From Strongylocentrotus purpuratus (Eukaryota; Echinodermata; Echinoidea; Camarodonta; Strongylocentrotidae): a stretch of 64,000 nucleotides of DNA. Where the stretch lies: assembly GCF_000002235.5 (NCBI RefSeq), contig NW_022145609.1, positions 26,053,493-26,117,492 on the forward strand, in the 5' to 3' direction. The notes beneath the pieces are model-generated. The model was given only the letters and a program-made list of their open reading frames with translations. It was not told the origin of the DNA and did not search any database. This document shows, one piece after another, positions 28,929-43,480 of the stretch (its first letter is position 1; every line of letters begins with the position of its first letter). The position numbers were made by a program, and so were the translations under genes.

Positions 28929-29255
28929 GAGGTGCTGTGGTCTAGTGGATATGTCACGGGAATGCGGATCACATGGTTTGCGGTTCAAGTCCCACCGCGA
29001 TACTGATGTCTTTTGGCAAGACACTGAATCTACATTTGCCACTCTCCACCCAAGTCTTAAATGGGTACTCGGTAGGATGCGAACGTTAATGTGGTTGGAT
29101 TGGATTGTGTGCGCTTGTAAAATGGCGCCTGGCCGGAATATTCCCCAGAGAGCAGAATGCGTGTACTATCATGTGCAGATTAGCAATCGAATCCAATGAC
29201 TAGGGTAATAATGATTTCAATGCAAATTGCTTAGATACGCTATAGAAATGATTAT
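28929..29255 (+). repeat. tRNA-derived SINE, diverged copy
   Basis: The head has A box tggtctagtgg (28938-28948) and B box ggttcaagtcc (28982-28992). The body (cttttggcaagacactgaat, atttgccactctccaccca, aaatgggtactcggtagga) matches the SINE at 14861. The 3' part (atattccccagagagcagaa, ctagggtaataatg) matches the fragments at 12356 and 21283, linking them to one family with two tail types. Confidence 0.85.
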
Positions 29256-29738
29256 AATATGAGAAGAGAAGACCTCTATACTTGGAACAAGTTCACCTTG
29301 TTATACAGTAAAAGAACATTCAAAGGATTTTTTTTTAATTAAAGAGAGAATGAGGGCTTACGAGAGATTAAGAGTGGGTAAACAAGAAATTCAGATAGAG
29401 GGTAGGGGAAGAATAAAGAGATGAAGATAAAAGGGTATAATTAGAGAGCCCGGAAAGGCGGGAGATACTTAGAGGGTCAATGACCAAAGATAGAAATAAT
29501 TGTCATCATCAACAAAAAGTAAGATATTGATGCTTAACTTGATAAAGTGATTAAATAATTTTAATGTGCCGAAAAATTAATAAACCTGTAAGGCTATCAA
29601 CAAGGGAAGTTATCATTTATTTGTTTTTGTCATGTGGATTAGGCCCGTCGTTGGGCCATTAAACCGGGGTCATTGTCCGAAACAGTATGAAACGGTCACG
29701 TTGATTGAGGATGCCTCGAAATATTAACTTTGCCTTAA

Positions 29739-29806
29739 CTAACCCTGTATAAGATTACTCCACAAAACTATAAGAGCATATTTTGTGGAGTAATCTTACA
29801 GGGTTA
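29739..29806. repeat. 26-28 bp hairpin
   Basis: The left arm ctaaccctgtataagattac continues to tccacaaaa. The right arm ttttgtggagtaatcttaca continues to gggttag. There is one 2-base bulge. The loop is about 13 bases (ctataagagcata). Probably a small palindromic repeat or structured RNA; unclassified. Confidence 0.8.
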
Positions 29807-30403
29807 GTCCTGTGATCCCACGACCCCCCCCCCCCCCCCCCAAGAAAATGTTCGTGATAGGGAAACTTGCCTTAGATGAAATATTACATAAAAGTTGCAA
29901 AAACTAGTCAGATGTGTATGAATGGATAATCGTTTTTAAAAAGCGTATGGGGAGAAATAGTGGTAAGCGTATAGTAGGATATGCTCATACAAAATTAAAG
30001 CAAATATTAAAAGGGGAGGGGACATTTTACTGTCGATGTCACTGCCCTCGCACATAGATGCACAAGGTTTTACCACCACCAAAATGCATTCAGGCTATAC
30101 TTGGAATACGAACAATACCGCTGTTCAGTCAACGTGTTTATATAGAAGTGCACTGACAGCCGATCCTGAAAGAATGACCTAAATTTAACACAGAGGCCTT
30201 GGATTCTAACCACTAAATAATACCATAATCGATACTTTTCGCAGAAAGCGGACTGGCGCCATCACTTGGCGACGTGGGTTCATGACACGGAATTAGTCTT
30301 TCTCGGATACTCTTTTAAATCAATAATGGAACACTTAGAGAAATAAAGGGGCGAGGAAGAGAAAGGGGAGGATGAGAAGAAATAGATGCAGATCAAGGAT
30401 AAG

Positions 30404-30556
30404 GCGAAGAAGAAGAAGAAGAAGAAGAAGAAGGAGAAGAAGAAGAAGAAGAAGAAGGAGAAGGAGAAGAAGAAGAAGAAGAAGAAGAAGAAGAAGGAGA
30501 AGGATAAGAAGAAGGAGAAGAAGAAGAAGAAGAAGAAGAAGAAAGAGAAAGAAAGA
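30404..30556. repeat. (GAA)n microsatellite
   Basis: About 150 bases of GAA with interspersed GGA. Frames of Arg, Leu, Ser and Phe runs result from it. Confidence 0.95.
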
Positions 30557-31639
30557 AATTGAAAGAAGAGAAACAGCATAAGTTTTGCTTAAAGTCAACC
30601 CCGAAATCAACATCCGAGGTTTCTGTAGTAGGAAGCATCGAAAATGGATCATATATTTTGTGTGTTATACAGGTAACTATACAGGTAATTTATCATGATC
30701 CTCTAAGCAACAGATTGAGCTTGACAAAACGTTAGGCTTTTTCTTTTCTGTCATATTATTACTCTGAAGTCTGATTTACCAATTGGACCTAAACCTCATT
30801 CAAATCATCAAAATAATTGTCTTACATACTCAGGGCATTGTTAATAATCTTTAAAAGTCCACAAGAACTGCATTTTTTTTTTACTTCTTGAGTAAAAGTA
30901 TAAAAACAAGACTAACAGTATTCATATTGCCTGAAAGGGTCACCGTGCCTCGGAAATCACGACTTTTTTTTTAAATAAAAAAAAATAAATCCTATAATGG
31001 AGTGTGATATCGAGTCCATATAACCTGTTTTGTGGTCACGAATTATAGGAAGACGCCGAGAGAACTGAGATTGAATTTCACAATGATATTTGCATTCGAT
31101 GCAAATGAGGTGAATTTCTGGGAAATATTATTTTGTCGGAACGTGATGAGCGGAGCACAAGGCTTTATTAGGTGAATAGGAAATCGATTTATTCCATGCT
31201 TAGTACAAATATAATTATTATTGCGACAGAAAATACTGTAGTTGTTTTCTAGCTAAAGGCTAATCTGGATTTCAAATTAATCGTACTAGGGTCACTGACA
31301 GCTAGAGCCTAGAGGAATGAATATTGTCTCTCTGTATATTCTAGCATTTACCATGTAAAATGAATCATCGTGTAATTCACTTTATCCTTCTCATTTTCCA
31401 CTTCCAAAATGAGACAATGATATTCTTCTTTGTGTTTCTCTGCAGTTACCCGAAATTATGAGCAAAACAGAAATTAATGTTATGTAAAGTCTTATAATAG
31501 ATAAATAGACGTTGCCAAATTATGGTAAATAGCCAATCTGTCAAATAACAATTTGTAGAAATGATGAAGTATTGCAGCATGCCGTGTCCCTCGGGGAGGG
31601 GGGGGGGGGGGGGGGTATACTTAGTACATACCGAAGCGA

Positions 31640-31934
31640 AGATCTGCAGATTTTAGATCCTTAAAAAAAAATCCTTGATTTAGCTCGTGCTGCAATGATA
31701 ATTATAAACCTTTAGATCAGTCAGGAACCCCATGACTTTAACAAGCCGATCGCCTGTCTGATTATCAAGATATTTATGATTGAAAATCGAAATCAAATTT
31801 TGCGTTTGCCAAACGGTTTTCATAACACTACAGTCTATTGGGGAAAACAAGTATGGTAAAACCGGTCACTCAAAGGTGTTTACTTTTTTGAGGCACTTCT
31901 TGACTTTTTAGGGCCGTGCATCACGATCCCTTTA
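31640..31934. mobile_element. TTAA MITE family B, inverted copy
   Basis: Inverse complement of 55947-56327. Shared blocks include gatttagctcgtgctgcaat, tttagatcagtcaggaaccc, agccgatcgcctgtctgatt, atcaagatatttatgattg, gccaaacggttt and tcactcaaaggtg. It ends cacgatcccttta. The outer ends are imperfect. Confidence 0.75.
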
Positions 31935-34900
31935 CCATCAACCATTTCTCTGTTTCCTCTAGTTCGCGCATTTGTTTTATGTCCAGGTACCAGAATGTAT
32001 TGTGTATCAAACAGGTTGTTTCCATGGAAACAGAACGTATCGCGTTACAGTTTAGTGCCAGGTCAACCGGTTAGTTCACTTTCATTGCTCTGACCTATTT
32101 CACGAGGGGCCAAGGACCAGAGGACCCAGTCTGATCTTAGAACAGCTCATGCTGCTAGTGTCTGCTACGATGCTGCTCCCATGCAGATATGGACGATTGT
32201 ACGATTCACAGAATGATCGGATCTCCCCCCCCCCCCGAAAAAAAGGTCTTCAAAAAAAAAAACACAAATGTACAAGATGAAAAAAGAATAGACGAAATAA
32301 TACTTGCAGCATTGTCGTTTTTGAAAGAAAACGAATGCGGGAAATGGACAAACACAAGGAGTAAGAAATGGCGAATAGAAGACGTACATGATTGTATATG
32401 AGAAATGAGGAGGATTCAGGTTAATGAGGAGGATTCAAGGTTAATGAGGAAATGACTTTGCGGAGATTAACAGAATAGAAATTATAATTAAGTTTTGAAA
32501 TCCTACAAATACACTTCAGTTGGACACCACTTATATAATTATGACTAATAATAATAATTTAGAATACAGAATGATTAGGCCAAAATCAAATTAAAGCAGC
32601 AAGGACAAACAGATCATCATTTTCAAAGCAGAGAATTTTATCGATCCTCAGCTACAGACAATAATTGAAATTGAATAAACCTGTATTTCATCCTCGGTAT
32701 TGTCAGTCATGTCAAGGCACTATATAGTGAGATGAATCATCATAGGTGATTTTTTTTCCCCCTCCAGAAATGAGATGAAAAAACCCAACAAATTTCGTAT
32801 TGTTGAATTGTCCGAGCGCGAGGTTAACGATTTCAATATCTAGGAAGACTCGAAATTAAAAAAAGCCCATTGTTCCTGTTCGTTTGAAATATGAAGGTTT
32901 TTGCCATAAACAAGTTGTTTTTGTCAGTGAGTGGTGTTCAAACTTCAAAGGGAAGGCAAAAATGTGGTAAGGGGGGGGGGGGGGGTGACTGAGGTCATAA
33001 TTCTATTTTTAAATCCGTGCAACATACATGTTATACTGATTATAGCATTCTTACATAGGCATGTTTTTGACAATATTTCGATGTATTGTGTCGATGAAAT
33101 TATACACCTGTTGTACTGTTGATTCCTTTGAGCATTATTATAATTCTGAATAATGATCTAGTCTGCATACAGCCTTATAGCCTATATATTGAAGCCATAA
33201 GTTGAATAGAAATCTCAATAATGGTTTAGGGTTGTAATGGCAAAGATGCCTTTTCAACAGTATTGAAGTGAATATGATAAGTAAAGGCTTGTCAAACTAA
33301 GAAATGTTTCTCATTTTCATGTTTTCTTAAACATTCAGAATTTATTATAGACTATAGTGTCGGCGCATAATAGTTATTCTTCCGCCAATATGCTTTCGTT
33401 AGCGTGAATGCAAATGTGTTTTTGTTTAAGTGTTTTTTTAAAATCAGTATGGTGAATTTTGTGTTAGTGTATATATTTAACATAGGAATTTAATTGTTTA
33501 CATAATTATCTTTTGAACAAAATTCAATGGCCCCGTTTGTCCTTTGGGAGTTGTAGAATGTATACAAGACAGAATACCACCTCAGCTTAATATTCTTATA
33601 CATTGTAGTTATACAGTATACTTTGTGGTGATAAAAGGAAAAGAAATCACACTAGTAGATTCGGTTTTGTTTTGGATATAAATGTCACTCATCCCTATAA
33701 ATAGATCACGTGTGATACATTTTACAGATTCCACTGGTTTCCGATTCCACGCTAACCGATGTTTTGATGATACGATTTGAGGTTACATCTTGCAGTAACC
33801 AAAACGCAAAATCATGTTCAAATAATTAGGGCCTCCGCGTTCAATTACTGGTGAAAATGTCTCGAATAGGCATACATTATTTCACTATTCATTTATGTCT
33901 AGAAAATTGCACCTTGAATATGTACAGAATGTGTACCAGGAAGGGTATTCATGAGGAAATGCATGCAGTTTTGACTATATCCAATCATACATGTTATTTG
34001 TTGTTTGTTACACTATACTACTACCAGTGAGAAAGAAGAATTTGGGGGGAGGTTGGGAGAAGAATTTCATTTGCAGGGGAGGGGAGGGGGCATATAGGAG
34101 AGATTATGAGAGTCAAAATATTCAGTGGATGTGGTGTTAGTATAATGGAATCTTGATTTTTAAAAACATGAGAGAACAAATATCTGCACCATCATAAATG
34201 TATCGTCATTTGTAGGTCACTCTTTGAGTATTCCCCATTTCGAAAATTATTGAATTTCATTAGATATTCGATATTCGCAATACTTATGACTAAGCATCTT
34301 TGATGATTAATGTACACGTTTAATTTGTATTACTTTCTTTGGGCGTGTCAAATGCATCTGAACACATAATTAAACCATTATAGAAGGACGGTATATAATG
34401 AAGGATGAAAACCCCGAAACAAGGGGTAGAAAGAAAACCTTGTTTACACCGGGGGTGGGGTTCATTATCATACAATTCGAATCATCTTCCACAATAATGG
34501 TCATCTCGAGTTGAATAACAAGACCTTGAGTGTGGTTTAGCGTGAGTATGAGTCATCGTGAAACCCCACATCACGGAAGGGATGCCCTCCCTGTGCTATT
34601 AATAAAGCGCTGACACATCACCACCATTAGTCATACCATACCAGCCGTGTGAGGCTGTACGGTTGAAAACAACAACAAAATGCATAGCTACACACAGTGG
34701 AGTGTATAGTGACTGTGTGCGAAGCTAGCTAGCAACGGCATGCACAGGTCCAAAATTTGTCTGGAAAATTTACTATTGTGTGTGTTTGATTGTGTGGCAT
34801 ACACGCACTGCACTGTCTGCGGGCCGTGCATGCTGCAGGCATACAATTCTACATTCCTTCATAGAAATGATGCACAATACTAGAAAACGACTTCCCCCTT

Positions 34901-37795
34901 TACACGTACACATTGCCAGCACTCGAGAAAATTATGATGAAATGTACGGATATCCTGAAGAAAAATTCTAGTATGTTCCGTGGCGTCTAGCTTCATGTAG
35001 AGTACAAGCCATTTCATTCACGAGTTGAGGAATTTATATAAATATATAATTTAATGTAATTTAAACAAATGAGGTTTCTCTTAAAGAAATAAAGTAAACG
35101 AATATGTCCACCGACAGGTGCACTATCATATAAACAACTTTTACATATTTATTAAAAAAATGGAAGTATTATTAGCACTGGGATGGATAAAATTATATTG
35201 TCAGTGCAGGGTGGTTACTATTTTTATTGTAGCTGTAAGCTAGTAACTCCATGGCTAAACCTGTAACGAGGTTATTTGCTGCCTATTATGGCCTATATAT
35301 AGGCCTATATAATTAATGAACTATACTTTATTTGAAAACGGTCCAAACGAAACGGCTCAATAATTATATGCATGCATGCAAGTCTCTATAGTATGCTGAA
35401 CATATTGCCTGGTGGAAACTGGTACACGATGTCACATATTTGAGCACGATTTCTAGTTAATAATTGACCAAATTGTATACGGAATAATATTCCACCACCT
35501 CCCTAATCATATGCACGCCAGAAGGTACTAAAATTCACCGACCCGGCTTGCAAGCAAGCTAATAATATTGGATTACACGAGCAGTGTGTGTACATTGGAA
35601 AGTCTGTGCAAACTCCGTTGTGTGTGTCAATCGTGTCAATGTACAATATGATAGTCTATTCATACAGACATTTTATGCATTTTCAGTTCAAACTAGAATT
35701 TCTTTTCTTTTCTTATTCGACATAATCATTTAGACGGGGTAGCCTGTTCATCTAATACAAAATTAAATGAAATAATTCATTCATCATACATAGAAATACG
35801 TTTGATAGTAACGTAAATGTATGAAACACATTATAAAAAGCATAATTTTCTTTCATTTTCGAAAGGGCTATGTTCAAATTATTGTAAAAATAATGTGCCA
35901 ACTGAGGCTTATTTTTACATGAAGTCCAATGAACAATGGACGTGTTTGCCTTACTGATATTAATTACACGCCCTATGAATGGGTGATGATTTTTTTTAGA
36001 CCTTTATCAAACTAGACCATGACTTTTTTTGTGGTTATAAGATTCTTGTTATTTCTTCCATTTTCAAGATATTAAACACAACATGACAAGATATGATAAC
36101 ATGATTTAAACAAATCATTAAAATGAAAGGGGAGAATCCCCCATTCTATATGCTTACACTCAATGTAGACAGGGAAATGATTTCTGTCTCCTCTAAACTA
36201 ACTCTACCTCTACCTATATTTTTTGTTTTTTGGATTTAAAAAAAATGCTTAATTCCATTTCCAAGATAACATGACAAGATAAAATAACATGACTGAAACA
36301 ATCAAAATAATTTATGTGAGCTTAAAATGGAAGTGTGAACATTGAAAAGAAGGGGGAAATTCTCACTCTCCTTCCCCTCTTCTCCCCTCCCCTGTACTTA
36401 CTCAAGCAACAAAGTCTGCATACATAGACTAGCATGTCTGTTCAAATGTGTGCACGCGGGGGAATACCACCTGTCCCTGGGGGAATTGCATTACCCCCTT
36501 CAATATCGTGCACTCCTAATTATTTCGAGTGCTTTCTGCACGCATAATGCATCGAAAATGTGTATACGTGTGTCTCGTCTTCAATTTTAAACATACCCCA
36601 CACATATAAATGGATGCAATATACTGAGAAGCTAAAAACTGCTGAATTTAAGGAGACTACACACCAGCGTATTATAATTGGCATTCTGGTTGTAGTATTC
36701 TGCGGTGGTATACTTATGAACTTGAGGTTGGATGGAGATGACCCCTGGCATGCCAGCGTGTCAAAGAGTATGTTGTGCAGCGCGCGCGAGGCGGTATGAA
36801 TGCAAAACGAAAGTACCGCGGGACCGCAGCTCGATCAGATGAAATACTCGATTGTAATAAATAATTATTAGTGGGAAGTACTCATAATAAATTCAAGCGA
36901 AACCGAAATGGAAATGAAAGGAATTAGCTTAGGGGCAATGTAGGTGCGGGGTTGTTTGGCGAATTAGAATAAACGAGTCGAGTGCATAGCTTATGACAAG
37001 TGCAATTTTCCGCCTCCTCTGTTTTGAAAAGGAAATCTTCTTTGCAGTATAACATCATGATTTGTTATCTTAAATCATTCCATAATTAAATTTGCAAGCA
37101 TTATTTAAATGGGCGTCATAAAACTGTCTTTGAAATTATCCTGAAAGGAATTAAGGAGTTCGGTTTCAATTCTATTTACCCAAACTGGACGTTTTCCAAG
37201 TTTAAAACAGAAGAACAAAACAGGGTGTGGAAAAATAAATGATGTAAAAAATATTTAAAAAATCTTCGATGACACCATTCATTGCGTCTGCAGAATCCAC
37301 CTGCACAGACTAAACTCACGGTATATCAGGTCAGGCTGCAGCGTGATAGTTCTACCGGGAACTACTGGGAGGGATGACTCATCAATCAAGGGAAAACACC
37401 CTCAAATTTTTCCATGCTTCATCACCGTACTGGACTGGGGTTCCCCGGCAGCCAGACAGCTTCTAATGTTCCAGTATTGATCAAGTCAGCTCTATAGCTT
37501 ATAATCTTTGTTCGGCATGCATGTGGGGGAGTTTAGGGGCTTGATCCGAGGGCATCTTAGGAATTGATTATGCATATAATATATAAAGGGTATGCCTTAA
37601 AAGGAGGGGTGGACAGTTTCCATCTAAAAAATAGTAGTTACAATATGCGCCAAACTGTTCCTCAACTTGATGCCTGAATTGCAAATGCAGGAATTAAACT
37701 GTGTTATGTTTTAGTGAAAACAATCATGACATGAACACACCTCTTTGAAAGGGCTGATACGCCATACTTTTATTGCTACTGCGGGATGGATGGGG
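31935..37795. other. Gene desert segment; no gene seen
   Basis: I read both strands without finding an exon supported by splice sites plus family similarity. Small features are a tandem 20-base repeat (aatgaggaggattcaggtt type) at about 32404-32450 and a G run near 32972-32985. Several short open frames look random. Confidence 0.4.
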
Positions 37796-37848
37796 TTATG
37801 GGGTGGTGGTGGTGGTGGATGGGGGGGGGGGGGGGGGGGTGGGGGTGT
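37796..37848. repeat. G-rich (GGT)n/poly-G tract
   Basis: (GGT)n leads into a near-continuous G run of about 20 and then gggtgtcc. It has potential for G-quadruplex structure on the + strand. Confidence 0.8.
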
Positions 37849-40800
37849 CCTCGGCTAAACTTTCCTACCCTTGTGCCCCTCGAGTCGAGTCGAAATTCGT
37901 TACATTTTATTTATTTTTGCTCGTCAAAGGATTTTCCAGATATGCATGCATTCAGTTTTGCTTCTGAATTGTAAAAAGCATTTTTTTTCAAAACGTTATT
38001 TACTTGGACCTTGCAGGGAATATTATCACAGCGCCAATTTCAATTCCGTATTTACAAATTAATCATGTTAATGTGATCATTTGGCACGTTATTTTGTTGA
38101 CTTATAAAGATGATCACTCTATAATAATAATCATGAAAGTTTACACTTTTGACCTTCCAATTGAGAATCATTCTGTTGAACTCGGGATTTGTGCTTCATC
38201 GTCAAAGATCTCGGCATCTCGTTTTGAGATTCAGATAATCAGCAGCTAAAATGTCACGGACAATCTCGTGTGACCCCAAAAAGAAGATTGATAAGCACAA
38301 TCTAGTCGGGGATCAAGTCCGCTAGGAATCTAGGAAATCAGATAGCAAACTCAGAGTCATCGATACAGAATTGAAAATCCTCAGCTCGTATATTATGCTT
38401 AGTTAGATTTGCATTATGAAGTTCTGTTAGTAGAAAGCTTTCTTATTTAATTAAAGCTATGTTGCAGTGAAAGATGTATAGGCGATGTATACTAAAGACT
38501 AAACTTACAAGGCTCATTACTCTAAAAGTCCTTCGTTCATATAAGTACAGGCAATAAAATTGTCTTGATTTTACGGGTTGATTCCTAATCCCTGCAAACG
38601 GGACTTCTTTGAAACCAAATATCGATTCCGACACAATGCCTTTTGTTTGTGTTTGCTTATCTTGCGCAACGTTGCTTTTGAATTGCATAAAACGTCACAA
38701 TAGAATGGAATGCAAAGAATGCAGCAGAGCGGATCACATGATTGTGACATCACAAAACGAGATTTCGAAATATACCCACACGTGGAAGTAAAGACATTAA
38801 ATGTTTATTGAATAGCTTTGTTTGGAATTTAGAGTTTAGAATTTGTCTTGGAATAAAAGAGTTCATGTATAGATTTGGCATCACAATGGTGATGGCCTCT
38901 GTGGTGGTGGCACTGCCTTGTACCCGTCAGTGATTATCTTAATTTTCCTTTTCTTCAAACTTGAAATGTAATGGGAAACCCCTTATAAATATGGTATTGC
39001 AAAATAGGGGCTACAAAGTTACCAACACGTGTGGACACAAAGATAGCCTAATTTACTTGGCTTATTGCGAAACCGTATAAAGCCTAGGTATACTACAAGG
39101 GGCATAACATATTTTAACCTGTTGAATAGGTGTCACATTTATACTCCCAAATAAACTCGCACTCCAAGTTTACAATGTGCAAAGATCATTTTGATAAGAT
39201 TTTAACTTATCTTATACCAGGTGTCAATTTTGTACACCTCATTTTTTTTTCTTGATTTTAATCTTGCAAAATATGTCCAAACAATAATGGAAACAGTAAT
39301 TGGAATAGGTGCTGTATAAATCCGATTAATATCATTGTTTGAAAGGTGTGGAATAATGGAATTTATACTAAAAACCAAATAATATGCCCTCCAATTTTAC
39401 AAAGGTCATTTTTATTGTTTAATTCCTGTTATTGATATTTTCATTATCAATATTATCATATATTATCCTTATCATTTATATCCTCATCATCATTATTATT
39501 ATTTGTAGTGGTGGTAGTATTATCCTTTTCATTATTATTATCATCATCATTCTTAGTATTAGTATTATGATTATCATCATTATTTCTATCATTATTATTA
39601 TGATTATCAGCCTATTTTAGACACTGTCATAAAATCGACATTATTACAGATGAAGGCCACCAATCCCTGGACATGCTATTAGATGCGCTTTCAGGATCCT
39701 CGATTTTGTGGAGACAAAACAGCTGAAAAGCTGTCTGAATGACACTTGAAATGAAGGTTTTTCAAAGATAAAAGAAAGGAGAGCTAGAGGGAAGCCGGAA
39801 GGAGACAGGAAGAAGACGGTGACAGCCCGCCTACCGGCCCAACACCCGACGGGAAACAAGGAGGTACGATGTGGTACATGCTAGTTCAGCCGAAAACCCT
39901 ATTTGATGCACTGCTAATACACTGTTCCTGTTGTTCATTCAAAACCATTTTGCAAGGTTATTACGCCTGTCTATGCATGAAGAGAAAAGTTCATTTTTCC
40001 TGAACCAAAGACGGATGCAAATATAATTTGATCGGTTTTTCATATGCGTGCAGTTTCATCATGACTAGGCTGTGTACTTTTGCAATTATTTTGTATAAGC
40101 ATGCAGGTTATTTGAAAATGATTGACAATGTTCAACAATATTTGACAAGTGTAAGCAGAAGGTTGAAGAAAACAAGACCTCAGTTATTAGATAACATGCT
40201 GGTGGATGGTGGTAGTTATTCATTAACCAGATTTGAAAAGAGAAGAAAAAATATGAGACGAAGATACCGTGAAGAAGAGAATAATAAGAAAAGAATGAAG
40301 AAAAACAAGTGAAAAACACAGAAGGGAAAGAAGGAAAGAAGAGATGAAGAGAAAGAGCAGGATCAGTAAAAAAAGATTAAAAATAACAACCGCTATCATT
40401 TGATATTATATGAAATATCACCAGTGTTTTATTGTGCTGTTTTTCTCGATTAAGTGATGCAGACCATAAAAGAATATTTATCCTCATAAAGTATTTACAA
40501 TGAATAATGGAAATCTGAATAAACTTTGGATTCTTATCTAATATCTTTCATTATGTTATGAAGAACAAAGGTGTTACCTCTTTTGCAGTTTTAAATTCTG
40601 TTGATTGCATGTATGATATATTTCTTGTATTGAATTAAATATGATTTGAAATAGCTTTCCACTTCTATTTCATTTATAGGATGGTATTATTACATGAATT
40701 TCTATTTTGAACTTGTAAGCCTGTATAGTATAGTGACTGCATTCATGTAATGACTGACAATCAAGTCTGATATTCATGATATTTGACTATTTGTGTGTTC

Positions 40801-41200
40801 ACATTCTATTTCATTTGTTCGAATTATGTAATGTATGTACCGATAATTTGAATTCCATTTTAGTATACCAACACCACGCCTCATATTAGTGTTGTCATTC
40901 TCTCTTCCTCTCTCACATTCATACAATACATGTATGTGCACATGACCCATGACACAGCAACAACACAACACTGTATTCTCCCATAAGGCCATAGGCCTGC
41001 ATGTATTCACACACTGCACGACCTGCACTCCCTCGACATGGCATTGTAATAAATGCCCGTGCATGCAATCTCATACCACAGCTACATGTACAGTACATGC
41101 TATCTCATCTGAATTTGCTCAGACAGGGCATGTACTGTGAATCTTATGTTTAGTATTCTTTTCCGTATGGCATTTTATGTTGGATTTCTTTAAATTGACA
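37849..41200. other. Gene desert segment with (ATT/ATC)n tract
   Basis: No gene recognised. An imperfect ATT/ATC/ATA repeat occupies about 39430-39615. A weak exon-like frame at 40106-40210 is discussed under rejected items. Confidence 0.4.
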
Positions 41201-43480
41201 AAATACTTTCATTCCCAGGCCATACGTCTGCAGGTGTGAATTTTCATGGAAAATTGAATATACTAACATCCACAATCGAGCAATAATAAAAGAAAGAGGC
41301 CTTTAGATACTAGATGTTATGAACCAAGCACTGGGTCTGTAAGCCTATAGAAATTGGGGGTTCATCATAATCATCATCATCATCATTAAAGTTTTGCTTT
41401 ATGTTCGAAGCTCCTACATGCAAAATCTGTATTCGCATCAATCAAGCAGCTTGAAACATATTCGCAAAGCATTTCATGATACAGGAAAAAAAAATCACGT
41501 CTCACCCTTCATCTTAATTACATATTCTGTTCTCACAGTCACACACATTGCATGTCATCTATTGTCTATCAGAAGGATATGTGTTATTGTTGTAGTTATG
41601 AGTTTATGCTCCTCAAGCTCTCAAATGAAAAAATATTCAAAACCATCACTCATGCACACAAACCTCGCAGTCAGGAAAACAAATCACATTGGAAAAAGAA
41701 TGTTGTAATTTTCATTGTTTTTATTATCCAGCAAATTGAGCTGTAGTTTTTTTTTTTCTTCAATAATTTGTTTTTTACAATACATGGCATGACAAACTTC
41801 ATGAAAAAGAAATGACAAATGGCAAATAGGTAAAATATGCACTAGTGTACATGTATTACTTGATGCATCTTTATAAAAACATATAAAATGATTGGAAGAA
41901 AAGATCTACTTCAGTGATGAAGGTTTCATACAAATGAAGAATTCCAAAGACAATATCCAGCTGTCAAATTAACCCAATATTCACATAAAATATATTATTG
42001 CAAGTATATCTTATTGGTTCATTTACCGGTTTCAATGTTATAGAAATAACCTGTTGTTTTTTATGGTAAATTCTGTACAATAATTGGAGAAAAAAGACAA
42101 CCATGCCATTTAGAAAATGTTTCAGAATTGAAAAACACTAGCATGTGAATATTGGTTAAAAGAAATGCATGTACAAGTTGATAATAAACTTCAGTGCAGC
42201 GTTTGTTATTTCGCCTTCATACACGGATTGCTTATAATTAAATGAATTACAATCTTTCTGCATGCCTATGTCACAGACTCGTCAGGCAAAATTGTTCCGT
42301 CTGAAGTTGTATTGCAAGAATGGGCATTTGTACACAATATAAAACAAATTTTAAAAAGAGCAAACGCCAATCACAGTTGGTGTGATCGCAAACTTTTACT
42401 CTTTGAGTTTAACACTGGGTGCAGAAATGTGCTAGCTTTCCTACAGAGTAGAGCTGTAAAAAAAATAAATGGTTGCAAAATACACTGTAATTCATAGCAC
42501 AGATGAGCTGTAAATTTGCAGCTGCTTCTGATGGTCAGTGGTTATGATTCATAAGTCAAACTAAAAAAAAAAAAAGGCTTTTTTCCTTGCACACAATGCT
42601 TTTCGTCAAACATGACAAACACAATGCACATGTAGCATAAAATAAAATTTGAAAAAACAAGAATTTTGTAACATAAGACCATACCTTTGTTTAGAAAAGA
42701 TTCTCAAAACCAGTATGCTTCATTGAAAGACATTTGTCGTAATAATATTCACATCATAAACCATTTTCATTTTCATTTACAAATTTATAAATTCCTTGAA
42801 CTTTCCTTCAAACATTTTCTATTTCACAATGCATTCTCTTTCCACCCTTTCATCTGAATAGCATGACCATCTTATAAACTGGACTTCAATGGACTAAGCA
42901 TGGACGAAAACAATTATAATTTGGGCATTAAAAGTTTATACACTAAATATTAATACCGAAGTACTGACTCAAAATTACTGGGCAAGTTAGTAGACAAATC
43001 GTCATTTTGTTTTGATGGGCTTTTTATCGGTAGTCTTATTGGGCGGAATAAACAATTTTACAATTCTCAATTTCTTCTGCATTATAACTACATACAGATT
43101 GAAAAATGCAGATTTATATCAATGCCAAACATTGCCTGTACATCATGGACTAAATGAGATATTGGAAATCAGAAATAGGAATACTACTGGGGATCCTGCC
43201 CCAAATTTCTGTCAAACATGCATACAATCTTATCATGATCGAATTGTAATTTTGTATCAGCGCTAGAATATTGGGAACTGCAAACCAGCACAGTATATAC
43301 ATTTTCTGGGCCATGTTTAAATTAAAACAAAACAGAACATATGAATGCGTCTACGGAGTCAACAATAATGTGTGTGTTACGGGCCTTTGTTACACACGAC
43401 TCAAGTCAATAGTCCGAAGTGACCGTTTTTTCAGCAATAAATGTCAATGTTCAAAAAGTCAAATGTGCAGTTATTCCAGT
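41201..43480 (-). other. JUN: Probable 3'UTR and downstream flank of c-Jun
   Basis: AT-rich, with no other gene seen. On the - strand it carries ATTTA pentamers (TAAAT on + at 43151, 42944, 42788, 42466), as expected for the unstable messages of immediate-early genes. A candidate AATAAA is at 41725-41720 (TTTATT on +). The true 3' end is unknown. Confidence 0.4.

Noticed and set aside
32189..32401. 70-aa frame ending RIDEIILAALSFLKENECGK...
   Set aside because: Crosses poly-C and poly-A runs, has no splice support and no recognisable family.
36560..36799. Frame with a hydrophobic segment (RIIIGILVVVFCGGILMN)
   Set aside because: A single possible membrane segment in AT-rich DNA, without splice signals or similarity.
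40106..40210. Exon-like frame YLKMIDNVQQYLTSVSRRLK with an upstream gcatgcag
   Set aside because: The peptide looks plausible but there is no pyrimidine tract, no clear donor, no family similarity and no partner exon.
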